Positions 61,511 to 64,000 of a stretch of DNA of 64,000 bases are shown here, piece after piece. The translations under genes and the position numbers were made by a program. This DNA comes from UBA5314 sp040217815 (GTDB taxonomy: Bacteria > Bacillota > Syntrophomonadia > Syntrophomonadales > Syntrophomonadaceae). Position 1 is the stretch's first letter. Each line of letters starts with the position of its first letter. Location: NCBI GenBank assembly GCA_040217815.1, contig JBEHWI010000013.1, positions 29,759 to 93,758 on the forward strand. The letters run 5' to 3'. The notes under the pieces are model-generated. The model was not told the origin of the DNA. It saw only the letters and a program-made list of their open reading frames with translations, and did not search any database.

Positions 61511-61996
61511 TTAGCTCACCACCAATCTTTTATCTTCACGGGGCTCTTCGAAGCTAAATCCGACCTGTTTGTAGCGCTTCAGGATAAAATGGGTCGTAGT
61601 TCCCTGAACCCGGTCCAGAGTTGACAGTTTGTGAGAGATAAACCCGGCAATATCCTGCATGTTCTTGCCGCTTACTACGACCGATAAATCATAGGTTCCA
61701 CTCATCAGGGATACGCTTTGCACTTCCGGATAGCGGCCGATCCGCTCAGCAATGTCATTGAAGCCAACTTCGCGTTCCGGGGCTACCTTGACGTCGATCA
61801 TGGCGGTGACGCCGTTTTCACCCAGTGCATCCCAGTTGATAATAGTGCTGTAGCCCAGGATGACCCTCTGCTTTTCCAGCCTGGCGATGAGCGCTTCTAT
61901 TGCGGCCTCCTCCTGATCCAGCATCACCGCGATTGCTTTGGGACTCAGCTTCGCATCTCTCTCCAGCAGGTGAAGAACCTTCTTGGTCAAGTCCAT
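61511..61996 (-). CDS. alaR: Lrp/AsnC-family transcriptional regulator, AlaR-like
   Basis: 161 residues with GGGAGG eight bases before the ATG. An N-terminal helix-turn-helix (LTKKVLHLLERDAKLS, IAVMLDQEEAAIEALIARLE) is followed by the RAM/ligand-binding domain (VTAMIDVKVAPEREVG, VQSVSLMSGTYDLSVVV). It is the first gene after the T-box leader and precedes the aminotransferase by five bases. It probably senses an amino acid and controls this operon. Confidence 0.9.
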   Translation of the reverse strand: MDLTKKVLHLLERDAKLSPKAIAVMLDQEEAAIEALIARLEKQRVILGYSTIINWDALGENGVTAMIDVKVAPEREVGFNDIAERIGRYPEVQSVSLMSGTYDLSVVVSGKNMQDIAGFISHKLSTLDRVQGTTTHFILKRYKQVGFSFEEPREDKRLVVS

Positions 61997-62028
61997 CCTT
62001 AAAGCCTCCCTTTCTTTCCTTAAAAAAC

Positions 62029-62266
62029 AAAAAAACTCACGCCCCTAAATAGGGACGAAAGTTCTTACTTCCGCGGTACCACCCTCGTTGGCCAGTGCCC
62101 ACTCTAGTATCCTTTAACGGTGAAGACCGTCCGGTTTTTATCCTTAACTGGAACCGGCAACTCCCAGATGGCTTTCTCGCTTCCTGCTGCCGGTTTTCAC
62201 CTGACCCGGCTCTCTTGAAACAGGGGGAACGAGATTGGTCTGTTCTCAGTCGTATGATATAAATTT
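62029..62266 (-). ncRNA. T-box riboswitch leader, probable alanine specifier
   Basis: On the minus strand the hallmark GGGTGGTACCGCGG lies at 62084-62071. It is followed by a terminator hairpin CGTCCCT-ATTT-AGGGGCG (62056-62039) and a T-run (62036-62030). Upstream are the stem I elements AGAGAGCCGGG and GGTGAAAACCGGC, then GAGAAAGCCATCTGGGAG. In that last segment the GCC at 62172-62170 is in the usual specifier place, followed by A. GCC is an alanine codon, which fits the AlaR/AlaT-like genes downstream. The presence of a T-box is close to certain; the specifier reading is manual. Confidence 0.93.
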
Positions 62267-62273
62267 GATAAAT

Positions 62274-62302
62274 ATCCTACCACTTGAAGACGCCCCCGTC
62301 AA
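62274..62302 (-). promoter_or_regulatory. Sigma-A promoter of the T-box leader
   Basis: On the minus strand TTGACG (62302-62297) and TAGGAT (62279-62274) are spaced by 17 bases. The predicted start near 62266 is just before the first T-box helix. Confidence 0.65.
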
Positions 62303-62400
62303 GCTGTAAAACCATGTCAATCCGTGTAAAGTTATTCAGTATCATTTATCCTGCTTTCGCATAGTATTTCCTAATTACTTTTTGGAGGTGCGTACTACAT

Positions 62401-62619
62401 ATGGCTATAGGGCCGATGCTTGATCGCGACGAACTCATGATCCTGGAACGCTTAAACCACTACTTTAAATCAAATCAAATGACCACCAGGGAAAAGGCCC
62501 GGGCCGCCCGACTGATTGCCGAACATGACCTGGAATCACAGCAGTACGGTAGTGAAAAGGAACGCCAGATTGTACTGTTCTTTTATAAAACCCTGGAAAA
62601 GCTGGTGGATAAACTGTAA
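62401..62619 (+). CDS. Small helical protein, unknown function
   Basis: 72 residues. The ATG follows GGAGGTG by about ten bases. It is charged and helical, without Cys or a membrane segment (LDRDELMILERLNHYF, TREKARAARLIAEHDLE, IVLFFYKTLEKLVDKL). It is divergent from the T-box operon and convergent with the phosphatase-like gene, 23 bases from its stop. No family is recognised. The good ribosome binding site and uninterrupted frame support a real gene. Confidence 0.7.
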   Translation: MAIGPMLDRDELMILERLNHYFKSNQMTTREKARAARLIAEHDLESQQYGSEKERQIVLFFYKTLEKLVDKL

Positions 62620-62642
62620 ATCCTTTTATATAAGCAGCGGGT

Positions 62643-63791
62643 TTACCGAAATAGCAGGAATTTTCTTTTCAGCAATTTGAATTCCACCAGGTAGCCCAGC
62701 CCCATCAGCAGCATGACGCCCAGGAATATCAGGCGCTCCCTGACAATCTGGTCCCGCAGCTGGCCAATGGCCTGTTCCCTTTCCCCGGCAAAGTCGAAAA
62801 TACTTTGCTTTTCTTCTTTTATAGCGGTCATCTGGTGGATGGTGCGGTTCAGTTTATCCTCCAGATCCAGGTATTTATTCCAGGTGTTAAGGCGCTGCTC
62901 CTTCAGCTCTTTTACCCACTGGCGCAGGGTGAGGAACTCTTCTTCCCCTTTTATATTGAGTACATCATAGATGGGAGTGCCTTTGGCATTGAACGGCTTG
63001 GGCAGACCGGTCAAGCGGCTCAAGGTCGGCCCCACGTCAATACCCATGGTATGCTGCACCCGGGTGGCCGGCTTGCAGTTGGGGCCCCGCATGATCAAGG
63101 GGCAGGTGCGAGCGACGGAAGAACTGCGCGGGGAGGTCAAAACAATTAGAGACTTATCCAGGAGCTCCTGCTTGCGAAGGCTGTCCAGGAACGATCCCAG
63201 ACTGCGGTCAAAGGCAACAGTGGCCTGATAAAAGGCTTTCTTGTCCACGCTCAACAAGCCTTCCAGGCAGTCATTGGTGTAAATAGTCGTGAAAAACGGT
63301 TTGTAATTGTAAAAATGATCTATGGCCTGGTCAAAGACCTGTTTGTCGCTGCTTTTGGCCTCCAATTGAACATAGCTGTTGTCGCCCCGGGCAAAAGGCT
63401 GCAGCTTGCCACCGGAACCGTCTATGACCGCGCTTGACTTGCCGTATTTCTTCAGAACATCCAGCAGCGATTCAACTTCGACTTTGTCGTTCATAGTGTA
63501 ATGTTTATGTTCTTCTGGAAAGGTGCCGGTTAAGAGTGTTGCCACACCCTCTTCAACTGTATCCGCAGGCAGGGTGACGGACTGCTCGTCCAGGATTCCC
63601 TCATTGGCCAGAAATCGAATATTGGGGGCCGGGCTGTTCCTGTAGCCCTCCGTATTCAGCCCATCGACCAGAATGAGAAAAACGTACTGTACGGAAGGCG
63701 GTTCTTCCGCATAAACCGGCGCTGGCTGAATGGAAAGGCAAGCGCATATATAAATTATTATCATCAACCACAGGGATGGCCTGCGCTTCAT
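62643..63791 (-). CDS. Exported alkaline-phosphatase-superfamily protein, probably degenerate
   Basis: 382 residues with AAGGGGGG before the ATG. A signal peptide ends near VYAEE (about 28). The domain resembles sulfatase/phosphodiesterase-type members of the alkaline phosphatase superfamily: a metal Asp in VFLILVDGLN, a Thr region in VEEGVATLLTGTFPE, the PLIMRGPNCKP strand, and GIDVGPTLSRLTGLP. Where relatives carry a Asp-His metal pair before that strand (SDHG-like), this protein reads LTSPRSSSVART. The second metal site therefore seems lost and activity is doubtful. A coiled coil and a C-terminal membrane helix (LIFLGVMLLMGLGYLVEF) would anchor it. Confidence 0.75.
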   Translation of the reverse strand: MKRRPSLWLMIIIYICACLSIQPAPVYAEEPPSVQYVFLILVDGLNTEGYRNSPAPNIRFLANEGILDEQSVTLPADTVEEGVATLLTGTFPEEHKHYTMNDKVEVESLLDVLKKYGKSSAVIDGSGGKLQPFARGDNSYVQLEAKSSDKQVFDQAIDHFYNYKPFFTTIYTNDCLEGLLSVDKKAFYQATVAFDRSLGSFLDSLRKQELLDKSLIVLTSPRSSSVARTCPLIMRGPNCKPATRVQHTMGIDVGPTLSRLTGLPKPFNAKGTPIYDVLNIKGEEEFLTLRQWVKELKEQRLNTWNKYLDLEDKLNRTIHQMTAIKEEKQSIFDFAGEREQAIGQLRDQIVRERLIFLGVMLLMGLGYLVEFKLLKRKFLLFR

Positions 63792-64000
63792 ATAAGTCCC
63801 CCCTTCTATTTGTAAATGTATATTCCGAAGGGGTCTTTATATGCCAGAACCGGGCGTTTGAAAGCTATATAAACCGCCCTGAAAACGGAACCGTAGTAGT
63901 AGTAGTAAGGGAAGGTGTGTCCATGCCACGGGGAACATTCCTTCCCGCCAGTTATTCAGATTTTACTGAAGCATCCTGAGTTAATAGATGTCAATAACCC
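63792..64000. other. Right-edge intergenic region
   Basis: No gene with a convincing start is visible in these 209 bases. A 67-codon plus-strand frame ending at 63979 overlaps the start of the neighbouring gene and lacks a site. A GTAGTAGTAGTAGTA run lies near 63893-63907. CCCCTTC (63800-63806) and GAAGGGG (63827-63833) form a 7-bp inverted repeat touching the ribosome binding site of the gene at 63791. Confidence 0.45.

Noticed and set aside
63776..63979. Plus-strand frame of 67 codons at the right edge
   Set aside because: It overlaps the start of the divergent gene at 63791, lacks a ribosome binding site and includes a GTA triplet run read as poly-Val.

Overview
The window reads as chromosomal DNA of a Gram-positive-type anaerobe of the class Clostridia. 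Supporting signs are strong purine-rich ribosome binding sites, frequent GTG/TTG starts, consensus sigma-A promoters (TTGTCA-N17-TATCAT, TTGTTT-N17-TATAAT), a T-box riboswitch, a DnaD-like/DnaB-like pair and a Tad locus with no outer-membrane secretin gene. A Syntrophomonas or Pelotomaculum-like relative is my best guess, but the genus is inference. I see no rRNA, tRNA, CRISPR array or intact insertion sequence.

Layout. (1) Positions 3-647 hold the 3' end of an unrecognised plus-strand gene cut by the window edge. (2) Positions 669-39259 are almost wholly minus strand: a large paralogous array of membrane-anchored TPR proteins mixed with zinc-ribbon membrane proteins, a zinc-ribbon Ser/Thr kinase, a double-FHA ABC transporter, an FHA-winged-helix regulator divergent from a PP2C phosphatase, an M14 peptidase-like protein and two copper-amine-oxidase-N-domain secreted proteins. 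(3) Positions 51425-39336 carry a Tad (type IVb pilus) operon in minus orientation. It has its own promoter, a 28-residue membrane microprotein, tadZ, tadA, tadB, tadC, a 59-residue Flp pilin, two TadE-like pseudopilins, a TadG-like DUF5702 protein, a prepilin peptidase, a DUF6382-FHA protein and a second zinc-ribbon Ser/Thr kinase. (4) Positions 51610-54689 hold an Lgt-like gene, a small membrane protein and a stray TPR paralogue. (5) Positions 57875-54818 are a complete transcription unit for a DnaD-like protein, a divergent DnaB-like helicase and a small protein. (6) Positions 62302-58046 hold a T-box leader with a probable alanine specifier, an Lrp-type regulator and aminotransferase pair (AlaR/AlaT-like), an unknown gene behind a Shine-Dalgarno-sequestering hairpin, and a metallo-beta-lactamase/beta-CASP nuclease ended by a terminator. 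(7) The right end has a small plus-strand gene and a degenerate alkaline-phosphatase-superfamily protein.

The most interesting feature is the TPR array. Twelve proteins share a near-constant membrane anchor and TPR block, ending in a conserved LYNWKPV-type linker, but carry different C-terminal domains. Five have an N-terminal cytoplasmic zinc ribbon and seven do not. Two further proteins look like derivatives that lost most or all of the TPRs. The same zinc ribbon heads both kinases and four other membrane proteins. With the PP2C phosphatase and the FHA proteins (ABC transporter, DNA-binding regulator, Tad-operon protein), the region looks like a phospho-signalling system coupled to a family of cell-surface receptors or scaffolds and to a Tad pilus. 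The coupling is inferred from gene order and domains.
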